Assembly (NCBI GenBank): GCA_964654185.1
Contig: CAZZIE010000013.1
Location: 1-51,314, forward strand
Direction: 5' to 3'
Source: CAYFQV01 sp964654185
GTDB lineage: Bacteria; Spirochaetota; Spirochaetia; DSM-27196; PWMO01
DNA: 51,314 nt
Position 1 is the stretch's first letter. Every line of letters begins with the position of its first letter. This document shows positions 39,976 to 47,051 of the stretch, one piece after another. The notes beneath the pieces were generated by a model that searched no databases, had not been told where the DNA came from, and saw only the letters and a list, made by a program, of their open reading frames with translations. The translations under genes and the position numbers were made by a program.

Positions 39976-41715
39976 CTAGGACGGCGCCTCGCCGCCCTCC
40001 TCGACTTCGCCGACTTTGTGGCGCTTGATCTTCTTGGTCGTGGTCATCTCCATGGGCGCCTTCAGCACGGTCACGCGCTGAATGCGCTGGTAGGGCATGA
40101 GCTGTTGCTGGTTGACTTCGCTCACCACCGCCTTGACCCGCGTTTCGACCTCCTGCCATTTGACAGCATCTTCGACGGCGTCCTGGCCGAAGAAGTCGAG
40201 ATCGGGATAGATGTACGCTTCTACGCTCTCTTCCCGGAGACGCTCATCGCTGACGTAGCCCTTGACCATGATCTGGTCGACCTCGTCGTAGAGCTCAAAG
40301 GCGTTCTCGATCTCCTCCGGATAGACATTCTTACCGCCGGCGGTGACGATCAGGTTCTTCTGACGCCCGGTGAGATAGAGGTAGTTCTCCTTGTCGAGGT
40401 ACCCCATGTCGCCGGTGCGGAAGTAGCCGTCGGGAGTGAAGCTCTCCTTCGTCGACTCCTCGTCCTCGAAGTATCCCTGCATGATCATGGGCCCCTTGAT
40501 GGCGATCTCGCCGACGCCACGCTCATCCGGATCCAGGATGATGATCTCGGTCTGAGGAAGCACCTTCCCGACGGAGGCCTCCTTGTAGTGCTCAACCGGA
40601 TTCAGGGTGACGATGGGAGAGGTCTCGGTGAGGCCGTACCCCTGGACGAAGTCGATCCCGAGCTGATTGAACCGGCGGAAGGTGAAGGCCGGCAACGGCC
40701 CGCCGCCGGAGATGCAGATTCGGATGTGCTCGAGGGACGCCTTCTCGAGGACGCTGTGGAAGAGCTTCTTGCCGGGGTTGGTGTGGAAGATCTTCTTGAT
40801 GAGCCCGCTGATTCCCATGAGGGTTCGAATGATTCCGTAGACCAGAATGCCCTTCTGCCGGATGCCGGACATGATGCCTTTGAGAAGCTTGTTGAAGAGG
40901 AGCGGAATGCTCAGGAGCATGGTCACCTTGCCGCGCTTGAGATCCTTCAGGATCTCCTGAACCGCCATGCGCTTGGCATAGACGATCTCGGCGCCGACAC
41001 TGATCGCCTCAATGAAGACCGCCAGCATGGTGTAGGAGTGGTGGAGCGGCAACAGGGCGTAGAAGACATCCGTCGGGTAGATGCCGAGGTGTGTCTGCGC
41101 CAGGAGGGCGTCGCAGGTAATGTTCTTGTGACTGAGCATAACCCCCTTAGCCACGCCGGTCGTCCCGGAGGTGAAGAGGATGGCCGCCAGGTCGTCCTCA
41201 CGCTGTTCCGGCCGTTCCGCAGGCTCAGCCTTCAAGTCCAGGATGTAGTTCGGCTTTGCCGGCGTAAGAGAGATGCGCTCACCCGCCAGGTCCGCGAACC
41301 CGTCGTAGGCGTCGTCGTCCGCAAAGACAATGCGCGCCCCTGCCCGCTTCGTCAGGCCGAGCTTGTCGTTCAGATTGAGTTGATTGTCGATGGGTACAAC
41401 CACGGCGCCGGCGTACACCACTGCCAGGTAGGCGACGCCCCACTCCGGGGCGTTTTTCCCCGTCACCACAACCCGGTCGCCCCGCTTGACGCCCTGGGCG
41501 TGGAGGTACCCCGCTGTGGTGCGGACGGCCGCCTGAACCTCGTTGTAGGTAAGGGTGAGCTCCTCCGGCTCGAAGGCCGTGAAGGCGCGGCGCTCGCCGT
41601 AGCGGTCGACGGTGATGTCGAAGAGCTCCGGCAGAGTCGGCCAGAAATGGTGCAGATCAACGACGGGGGAATTGCCGTCGCGATAGTGATTCAGAAAGTC
41701 CCAGGCATTCTTCAT
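39976..41715 (-). CDS. long-chain acyl-CoA synthetase (AMP-binding)
   Basis: 579-residue adenylate-forming ligase that activates fatty acids to acyl-CoA. AMP motif ILFTSGTTGVAKG (about 180-192), VQGYGLTETSPIV, GYFRTGDMGYLD, and the C-terminal KNVYPEEIENAF and TTTKKIKRHKV with the catalytic Lys. I place the start at ATG 41715, with GGAG and GAGG motifs just upstream; an upstream in-frame ATG lies inside the TetR gene. It follows the TetR gene by ten bases, so the two form an operon and the regulator probably responds to acyl-CoA. Confidence 0.9.
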   Translation of the reverse strand: MKNAWDFLNHYRDGNSPVVDLHHFWPTLPELFDITVDRYGERRAFTAFEPEELTLTYNEVQAAVRTTAGYLHAQGVKRGDRVVVTGKNAPEWGVAYLAVVYAGAVVVPIDNQLNLNDKLGLTKRAGARIVFADDDAYDGFADLAGERISLTPAKPNYILDLKAEPAERPEQREDDLAAILFTSGTTGVAKGVMLSHKNITCDALLAQTHLGIYPTDVFYALLPLHHSYTMLAVFIEAISVGAEIVYAKRMAVQEILKDLKRGKVTMLLSIPLLFNKLLKGIMSGIRQKGILVYGIIRTLMGISGLIKKIFHTNPGKKLFHSVLEKASLEHIRICISGGGPLPAFTFRRFNQLGIDFVQGYGLTETSPIVTLNPVEHYKEASVGKVLPQTEIIILDPDERGVGEIAIKGPMIMQGYFEDEESTKESFTPDGYFRTGDMGYLDKENYLYLTGRQKNLIVTAGGKNVYPEEIENAFELYDEVDQIMVKGYVSDERLREESVEAYIYPDLDFFGQDAVEDAVKWQEVETRVKAVVSEVNQQQLMPYQRIQRVTVLKAPMEMTTTKKIKRHKVGEVEEGGEAPS

Positions 41716-41725
41716 GCAGTGTTCC

Positions 41726-42310
41726 TCACTCCTTTTTGGGTGGTGCCTCAATGCTCATGAGATATCGCGTGATATCGTCCAGATGCACGTCCTCTACGCC
41801 GAGAAGCTGCTGCAGCAACAGGCCGTCGACGCTCGCAAGAATCAGCCGCGCCAGAATGCCGTAGTCCCGTCCCGGCGGCATGATGCGATCCAGTCCCTGT
41901 TCGATCAGCGTTGTCCAGTATCCGTAGGCTTCCACAAAGCGCTTCTTGAGACTCTTGTTGTCGGTCAGCGCTTCCTGGATCAGATAGACGTGAATGTGCC
42001 CCTTCGTCTCGGATGAAACGATGGTCTTGAAGAAGAGCCGTACGATCTCCCGGGCCGTCAGCCCGACCCCGGACTGGTCGATCCAGTTGAAGATCTTGCT
42101 GCTCACGTACTCCATGTGTCGTTCGGAGATGTCGAACACCAGTTCGCCCTTCGAACGGTAGTAGTAGTAGAGAGTACCCTTGCTGATGCCGACACGCACG
42201 GCAATGTCCGCCAGACTCGTATTGGCTACGCCCTTCTCAATAATGAGCTTCGAGGCGCCTTGAATGATCTTCTCCCGATAGCCGGTCGACGGCCCTTTTG
42301 TTCTGGGCAT
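41726..42310 (-). CDS. TetR-family regulator of fatty-acid activation
   Basis: 194 residues. N-terminal TetR helix-turn-helix: IIQGASKLIIEKGVANTSLADIAVRVG, then SKGTLYYYYRSKGEL (about 15-60). The C-terminal ligand domain is helical and resembles FadR/YsiA-type TetR proteins. GGGAG lies seven bases before ATG. Co-transcribed with the acyl-CoA ligase, the likely target. The long leader (about 50 nt) between promoter and ATG holds a GC-rich inverted repeat near 42339-42350 (CGGCCGGCCG-like) that may be its operator. Confidence 0.9.
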   Translation of the reverse strand: MPRTKGPSTGYREKIIQGASKLIIEKGVANTSLADIAVRVGISKGTLYYYYRSKGELVFDISERHMEYVSSKIFNWIDQSGVGLTAREIVRLFFKTIVSSETKGHIHVYLIQEALTDNKSLKKRFVEAYGYWTTLIEQGLDRIMPPGRDYGILARLILASVDGLLLQQLLGVEDVHLDDITRYLMSIEAPPKKE

Positions 42311-42366
42311 GTGAATCTCCCGATCCGCCGGTCTCGTTCGGCCGGCCGCACGACCGGCTACGCGCT

Positions 42367-42395
42367 AACATAGCGGGGCGGATGCGCAGTGTCAA
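42367..42395 (-). promoter_or_regulatory. promoter of the tetR-acyl-CoA ligase operon
   Basis: Consensus TTGACA (complement of 42390-42395), 17 bp, TATGTT (complement of 42367-42372). Start near 42360. Confidence 0.7.
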
Positions 42396-42482
42396 TTGTG
42401 AATCGGCCGGTGGCCGACCGGTATGACGGTGGGAGCAACGATCATCGGCAGGACGGACCGGTGGTGCGGCGCCGCGATGGAC

Positions 42483-42809
42483 CTAGACGGCGCGATCCGC
42501 GGAGGCGGCGCGCTCGGCCTTCTGCCGGACGATCACGTTTGCGGCATCGACCATTTGGCCAAGGCAGTTGCACGCCAGCCGGTAGTACACGGTGGAGCCT
42601 TCCCGCGTGGCGTAGACGACCCCGGCGTTCTTCAATACGGAGAGGTGCTTGGAAACGGTGGAGGTATCGGCGCCGACGCGACTGGTAAGGTCGGAGACAC
42701 ACCGCGGCTCGGCGCGCAACTCCTGCACGATATAGAGGCGTGTGGGGTGCCCCAGCGCTTTGAAGATCTCAGCCCGGGGGGCAAGCCATACACTATCGGG
42801 TTCGCTCAT
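42483..42809 (-). CDS. arsR: ArsR-family regulator (first)
   Basis: 108-residue winged-helix repressor: EIFKALGHPTRLYIVQEL, then recognition helix SRVGADTSTVSKHLSVLKNAGVV and wing EGSTVYYRL. It has Cys37 at the alpha3 position (PRCVSDL) but not the second Cys of the classic CVC site; Cys80 and Cys82 (ACNC) near the C-terminus could complete an arsenite or metal site, like alternative ArsR types. ATG 42809 is the chosen start. No Shine-Dalgarno; a promoter predicts transcription four bases upstream. Two matching palindromes lie in the divergent region toward the thioredoxin-permease genes. Confidence 0.88.
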   Translation of the reverse strand: MSEPDSVWLAPRAEIFKALGHPTRLYIVQELRAEPRCVSDLTSRVGADTSTVSKHLSVLKNAGVVYATREGSTVYYRLACNCLGQMVDAANVIVRQKAERAASADRAV

Positions 42810-42819
42810 CTCATATGAC

Positions 42820-42848
42820 AATTTGGCGAAATTGCCAAGCCCTGTCAA
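42820..42848 (-). promoter_or_regulatory. promoter of arsR, near-leaderless
   Basis: TTGACA (complement of 42843-42848), 17 bp, CAAATT (complement of 42820-42825). Start expected near 42813, four bases before ATG 42809. The first operator lies inside it. Confidence 0.55.
42823..42838. promoter_or_regulatory. ArsR operator 1
   Basis: TTGGC-GAAATT-GCCAA, a perfect 5-6-5 inverted repeat within the arsR promoter spacer and -10. Confidence 0.7.
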
Positions 42849-42877
42849 CGGCGCTGCCGTCCTTGACTTGCCCCTGC

Positions 42878-42906
42878 TTGACAAGGTTTTGGCGTTTTGG
42901 CAATTT
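42878..42906 (+). promoter_or_regulatory. promoter of the thioredoxin-permease genes
   Basis: TTGACA (42878-42883), 17 bp, CAATTT (42901-42906). The weak -10 is covered by operator 2. The leader of about 100 nt includes AAGGAG before ATG 43016. Confidence 0.5.
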
Positions 42907-42912
42907 TGCCAA
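42897..42912. promoter_or_regulatory. ArsR operator 2
   Basis: TTGGC-AATTTT-GCCAA, same arms and spacing as operator 1, with an extra TTGGC half-site at 42889-42893. It covers the -10 of the divergent thioredoxin-permease promoter. Confidence 0.7.
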
Positions 42913-43015
42913 GTGACCTGACAAGCACAAGAATGGGGCGACGCCGCCGGGAAGCGGTCCTCACGCAGTGCCGGCGTGGGCCGTGAGCATCGTCCCAAAG
43001 AAAGGAGTTTCAGAG

Positions 43016-43264
43016 ATGACCATTCAGATCCTGGGCGGCGGTTGTGCGAACTGCCACGCCCTCGAAGAGAACGCCCGGACCGCGGCGAAGAATCTGGGGA
43101 TTGAGGCCGAAATCGAGAAGGTGACCGACAGCGACGAGATTCTCGAGATGGGGGTGCTCCGGACGCCGGGGTATGCGATCAACCGGGAGCTTCAGGATTC
43201 CGGCCGGGTCGCCCCGGTGGAGGAGATCGAGGCGGCCCTGAAGAGGGCGCAGGGAGAGGCGTAG
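43016..43264 (+). CDS. small redox thioredoxin-like protein
   Basis: 82-residue thioredoxin-fold protein of the redox-active-disulfide (TM0996/MTH895) type. Active site GGGCANCHALE with Cys10 and Cys13 near the N-terminus, cis-proline in RTPGYAIN (Pro51). ATG 43016 has AAGGAG nine bases upstream; the earlier in-frame ATG at 42968 lacks one. Three bases separate it from the permease gene. Such thioredoxins usually sit beside this permease type and may hand over thiols or metals. Confidence 0.85.
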   Translation: MTIQILGGGCANCHALEENARTAAKNLGIEAEIEKVTDSDEILEMGVLRTPGYAINRELQDSGRVAPVEEIEAALKRAQGEA

Positions 43265-43267
43265 CTC

Positions 43268-44446
43268 ATGACGGCGGTCCAGAATCGCCGGCTCGGCGTG
43301 GCGGCCGGCGTGTTCCTGCTGGTCTACTTCGTGCCCTGGAGTGCGACCAGGGTTGAGAACGCGCTCTCGGAGTCGGTGCTCATGCTCGCCGAGTACGCCC
43401 GGGAGCACGTACTGCTCTGTCTGGTGCCGGCGTTCTTCATTGCCGGTGCCATATCGGTCTTTCTCAATCAGCAATCCGTCATCCGCTACCTGGGCCCCGA
43501 AGCGCCGAAGGCGCTCTCCTACGGCGTCGGCGCCGTTTCGGGCACCATCCTGGCGGTCTGCTCCTGTACGGTTCTGCCGTTGTTCAAGGGAATCTACCGC
43601 AAGGGTGCCGGGATCGGCCCGGCGATCAGCTTTCTCTACTCGGGACCCGCAATCAACATCCTGGCGATCATTCTCACCGCCAAGGTGCTCGGCGCGACCT
43701 TCGGCCTTGCCCGTGCCGTCGGCGCGATCGTCTTTGCCGTGGTGATCGGCCTTGCCATGCATCTGATCTACCGCAGGGAGGACCGGGCGCGGGTAACCAA
43801 CGCCGCCATGTTTCAGGCGGCGGCGCCGAGCGAGGGGCGCAGTCTGGGGCAGAACGCACTGTTCATGGCCTCCATGATCGGCATTCTGGTGTTCATCAAC
43901 TGGGCCCCCGCAGGCGGCTCCGTTGCGTGGTGGGATGCGGTGCATGAGTGGCGATACCTCATTGCCGGCGCCTTTGGTCTACTGCTCATCTACAGCCTGA
44001 TCAGGTGGTTCACCCGCCCGGAGCTCGGCGACTGGGTGCGGTCCACCCGGGACTTCGCCCTCCAGATCCTGCCGTTGCTCTTTGCGGGCGTTCTGGTGGC
44101 GGGCTTCCTGCTGGGCAGGCCGGGAGAGTCCGCCCTGATTCCGGAGGAGTGGATCGCATCTGCGGTAGGCACCAACTCGATCCTGAGCAACCTCGCGGGT
44201 TCCGTCGTCGGGGCTCTGATGTACTTCGCCACCCTCACCGAAGTTCCCATCATGCAGGGCCTCCTCGGCGCGGGCATGCACAACGGACCAGCCCTTGCCC
44301 TGCTCCTTGCCGGTCCAAGTCTCTCGCTGCCGTCGCTCCTGGTGATAGGCCGGGAGCTTGGCGCACGGAAGACCCTGACCTACATTGCCCTGGTCGTTGT
44401 CATGTCCACAGTGGCGGGGCTGGTGTTCGGCGCGGTGAACCCGTGA
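43268..44446 (+). CDS. ArsP/DUF318-type permease
   Basis: 392-residue polytopic inner-membrane permease with two related halves. The first half has AVCSCTVLPLFKGIYRKGAG (Cys98, Cys100) and FLYSGPAINILAI; the second has LTEVPIMQGLLGAGMHNGPALALLLAGPSLSLPS. This family includes ArsP (organoarsenical export) and SO_0444-type metal efflux. The CSC pair and ArsR control favour efflux of a thiophilic compound. It sits between the first ArsR module and the arsR-arsC-acr3 module. Confidence 0.85.
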   Translation: MTAVQNRRLGVAAGVFLLVYFVPWSATRVENALSESVLMLAEYAREHVLLCLVPAFFIAGAISVFLNQQSVIRYLGPEAPKALSYGVGAVSGTILAVCSCTVLPLFKGIYRKGAGIGPAISFLYSGPAINILAIILTAKVLGATFGLARAVGAIVFAVVIGLAMHLIYRREDRARVTNAAMFQAAAPSEGRSLGQNALFMASMIGILVFINWAPAGGSVAWWDAVHEWRYLIAGAFGLLLIYSLIRWFTRPELGDWVRSTRDFALQILPLLFAGVLVAGFLLGRPGESALIPEEWIASAVGTNSILSNLAGSVVGALMYFATLTEVPIMQGLLGAGMHNGPALALLLAGPSLSLPSLLVIGRELGARKTLTYIALVVVMSTVAGLVFGAVNP

Positions 44447-44463
44447 TATCCGTCCCAAAGCGC

Positions 44464-44492
44464 TTGCGCGGGCCAGACATATGCAGTAATCT
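44464..44492 (+). promoter_or_regulatory. promoter of the arsR-arsC operon, leaderless geometry
   Basis: TTGCGC (44464-44469), 17 bp, TAATCT (44487-44492), seven bases to position 44499, which is the G of the GTG start. No ribosome site exists between. Confidence 0.6.
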
Positions 44493-44497
44493 GCATA
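44480..44497. promoter_or_regulatory. operator of the arsR-arsC fusion gene
   Basis: TATGCAG-TAAT-CTGCATA, a perfect 7-4-7 palindrome centred on the -10 and ending one base before the start codon. Its arms differ from the TTGGC operators of the first ArsR, so the two regulators should not cross-talk. Confidence 0.7.
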
Positions 44498-44498
44498 C

Positions 44499-45374
44499 GT
44501 GCGCATCTACATGGACCGGCTGAAGGCTGCATCCGAGGAGACTCGTTTCCGCATCCTGCGCATCCTGCGCCTGGCCGGAGAGCCCCTGTGCGTCTGTGAG
44601 CTCGTGGACATCCTCCGTAAGCCCCAGTACGCCGTTTCGCGGGCGCTGGCGGGCCTGCGAAACGCCGGACTGGTGCACGAGGAGCGCCGGGGCAAGTTGA
44701 TGTTCTATGCACTGGTGCCGGAACCCTTCAATGACCGCCTCACGCACTGCCTGACCACGGTTCCAGCGGATGACGACCAGTTTCACACGGACCGTGACCG
44801 GCTGCGCTGGCGGCTGGAGATTCGAGACCAGGGAGCGTGCGTCGTGACCTATACGAGCGGCTACAATCCGTCGGAAGGACGCAAGCCGAGCGTCCTCTTC
44901 GTCTGCGTTCACAACAGCGCCCGGAGCCAGATGGCGGAGGCCTATCTTCGCCGTTTTGCCGGCGACCTCTTCGACGTGGAAAGCGCCGGCCTCGAGCCCG
45001 GCGAGCTCAACCCCTATGTCGTCGAGGTTCTCAAGGAGGACGGCATGGACATCTCCGGCAAGGCGACCCAGAGTGTCGTCGATCTGTACACGCAGGGACG
45101 GACCTATACCTACGTCATTACCGTCTGTGACCGCCGCGCCGAGGAGAAGTGTCCCATCTTTCCCGGTCCGGTCAATCGAATCAGCTGGCCCTTCCCGGAT
45201 CCTTCCGCGTTCACCGGCACCAGGAAGGAGATTCTTCGCGGCACCCGGGAGGTCCGGGACCAGATTCGTGCCCAGGTCCGGGACTTCGCCGACGGACAGC
45301 GCAACGCGAGCCCGGGCGGGCGCCCGGAGGTAGACGCGGCAACACCAGACTCAGGAAAGGAAGGGAATGGATGA
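44499..45374 (+). CDS. ArsR-ArsC fusion: arsenite sensor plus arsenate reductase
   Basis: 291 residues. Residues 1-95 are an ArsR winged helix with the classic arsenite site EPLCVCELVDIL (Cys31, Cys33) and AVSRALAGLRNAGLV. Residues about 128-270 are a low-molecular-weight phosphatase-type arsenate reductase: P-loop CVHNSARS (Cys136, Arg142), relay cysteines Cys210 and Cys218 (ITVCDRRAEEKCPIF), and FPDPSAF with the general-acid Asp. So one protein can bind DNA, sense arsenite and reduce arsenate. GTG 44499 fits the promoter; ATG 44511 is an alternative. A stop/start overlap (ATGA) links it to the second arsC. Confidence 0.9.
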   Translation: MRIYMDRLKAASEETRFRILRILRLAGEPLCVCELVDILRKPQYAVSRALAGLRNAGLVHEERRGKLMFYALVPEPFNDRLTHCLTTVPADDDQFHTDRDRLRWRLEIRDQGACVVTYTSGYNPSEGRKPSVLFVCVHNSARSQMAEAYLRRFAGDLFDVESAGLEPGELNPYVVEVLKEDGMDISGKATQSVVDLYTQGRTYTYVITVCDRRAEEKCPIFPGPVNRISWPFPDPSAFTGTRKEILRGTREVRDQIRAQVRDFADGQRNASPGGRPEVDAATPDSGKEGNG

Positions 45375-45811
45375 AGAAGACACGAGTTCTCGCCATCTGC
45401 ATTCACAACAGTGCGCGGAGCCAGATGACCGAGGAGCTGTTGCGGCAGTGTGCCGGTGACATTGCCGAGGTGGAGAGCGCAGGGATCGAGCCGGGGTCGC
45501 TGAACCCGGTCGTGGTCGAGCTCCTGAAGGAGGACGGTATCGATATCTCGGGCAAGGAGACGCAAAGCGTCTTCGACCTGCACGAAGCAGGGAAATCCTT
45601 CGACTACGTCATTGCCGTCTGCGCCCCGGAGGCCGCCGAACGTTGTCCCATCTTCCCGGCGGAGAAGAAGCGCCTCCACTGGCCCTTCCCGGATCCATCG
45701 AAGGCGGAGGGCACCTTCGAGGAGAAGCTGGCGGCGGTGCGGCCGATTCGCGATCAGATCCGCGCGCAGGTGCAGGATTTCTGCGCGGAGTTGAGAAAGG
45801 AAAGCACATGA
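45371..45811 (+). CDS. arsC: arsenate reductase (thioredoxin-coupled, LMW-PTP type)
   Basis: 146 residues. Reduces arsenate to arsenite for export. P-loop CIHNSARS (Cys10, Arg16), relay cysteines Cys84 and Cys92 (IAVCAPEAAERCPIF), and FPDPSKA with the acid Asp. It is similar to the ArsC half of the preceding fusion, which suggests duplication. ATG has GGAAGGG just upstream and overlaps the preceding stop; its own stop overlaps the acr3 start (ATGA), so arsR-arsC, arsC and acr3 are translated in series. Confidence 0.93.
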   Translation: MKKTRVLAICIHNSARSQMTEELLRQCAGDIAEVESAGIEPGSLNPVVVELLKEDGIDISGKETQSVFDLHEAGKSFDYVIAVCAPEAAERCPIFPAEKKRLHWPFPDPSKAEGTFEEKLAAVRPIRDQIRAQVQDFCAELRKEST

Positions 45812-46935
45812 GCGACCGGAACAACGCCCCTTCAACCGACGGCTCCGCCGCAGGTGCCGGCGGGGCCCCATCACAAACGACGAGACGACTCGGATTCTTC
45901 GACAGGTACCTCAGCGTATGGGTTGCCGTGTGCATCGCCCTTGGAGTGGCAATCGGGGTGTTCCTGCCTGCGGTACCGGACTTCCTCAGCAAACTGGAGT
46001 ACGCCCGTGTTTCGATCCCGGTGGCGGTGCTCATCTGGCTGATGGTCTATCCCATGATGCTCAAGATCGATTTCTCGAGCATCAAAGATGCCGGACGCAA
46101 GCCCAAGGGGCTGGTGGTGACCCTGGTCATGAACTGGCTCGTGAAGCCCTTCACCATGTACGGGGTCGCCTGGTTCTTCCTCAAGGTCGTGTTCGCGCCG
46201 CTGATCGGGAACGGGCTCAGCTCGGAGTACGTCGCGGGAGCGGTACTGCTGGGCGCCGCCCCGTGCACCGCAATGGTCTTCGTGTGGAGCTATCTCACCC
46301 GAGGTCACGCCGGCTACACCCTGGTCCAGGTAGCAGTGAACGATATCATTCTCATCTTTGCCTACGCCCCGATCGTCATGGCGCTCCTGGCAATCGGCGA
46401 CGTACATGTCCCGGCCGACACCGTCTTGCTCTCGGTTGTCCTGTTCATTGTGGTACCACTGGTCGCGGCCTGGCTCTCCCGCATTGCCATTGTCCGGCGG
46501 AGGGGCTCAGAATGGTTTCAACAGGTCTACGTCGCCCGGGCGGGAAAGATCACTCCGGTGGGGCTCCTCGTCACACTGATCATCATCTTCGCGTTCCAGG
46601 GACAGACGATCATTGAGAACACCCTTCACATCCTGCTCATCGCGATACCGCTGACCATTCAGACCTTTCTGATATTCGGGATCGCCTACCTCTGGAGCAG
46701 AGCGTGGCGGGTCGAGCACTGCGTCGCCGCCCCGGCAAGCATGATCGGCGCGAGCAACTTCTTCGAGCTGGCGGTTGCGGTGGCGGTAAGCCTCTTCGGC
46801 CTGTCCTCCGGAGCCACCCTCGCGACGGTGGTGGGGGTGCTGGTCGAAGTCCCGATCATGCTGGCGCTGGTGCGGATTGCGAACCGGACGCGTCGCTGGT
46901 GGCCTGCGGGATTGCAGTGCGCCACGGAGGAGTAG
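45808..46935 (+). CDS. acr3: ACR3-type arsenite efflux transporter
   Basis: 375 residues with ten predicted helices in the inner membrane; extrudes arsenite using the proton gradient. The conserved Cys of helix 4 is Cys153 in GAAPCTAMVFVWSYLTRG, and the helix 9-10 segment reads ASMIGASNFFELAVAVA. ATG with AAGGAAA upstream, overlapping arsC. A 25-residue Gly/Ala/Ser-rich N-terminus precedes helix 1. Last gene of the arsenic operon; a GC-rich spacer follows. Confidence 0.93.
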   Translation: MSDRNNAPSTDGSAAGAGGAPSQTTRRLGFFDRYLSVWVAVCIALGVAIGVFLPAVPDFLSKLEYARVSIPVAVLIWLMVYPMMLKIDFSSIKDAGRKPKGLVVTLVMNWLVKPFTMYGVAWFFLKVVFAPLIGNGLSSEYVAGAVLLGAAPCTAMVFVWSYLTRGHAGYTLVQVAVNDIILIFAYAPIVMALLAIGDVHVPADTVLLSVVLFIVVPLVAAWLSRIAIVRRRGSEWFQQVYVARAGKITPVGLLVTLIIIFAFQGQTIIENTLHILLIAIPLTIQTFLIFGIAYLWSRAWRVEHCVAAPASMIGASNFFELAVAVAVSLFGLSSGATLATVVGVLVEVPIMLALVRIANRTRRWWPAGLQCATEE

Positions 46936-47051
46936 CGTCGGCGGATCCGCGGCCTGCTCGGGTCGGCGGCCGGGGCGCGGCCTCCGCGGCGCGGATCTGC
47001 GCCGGGCGGCGCGGGCCCAGGCCGGACGCGCCGGCAGCACCGGGGCGCCGG

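Noticed and set aside
39634..41760. Very long open frame (over 700 codons) opposite the acyl-CoA ligase and rsmE genes
   Set aside because: Arises from codon bias in GC-rich DNA. The translation is low-complexity Leu/Val/Asp/Glu sequence with no domain, while the opposite strand encodes two textbook enzymes.
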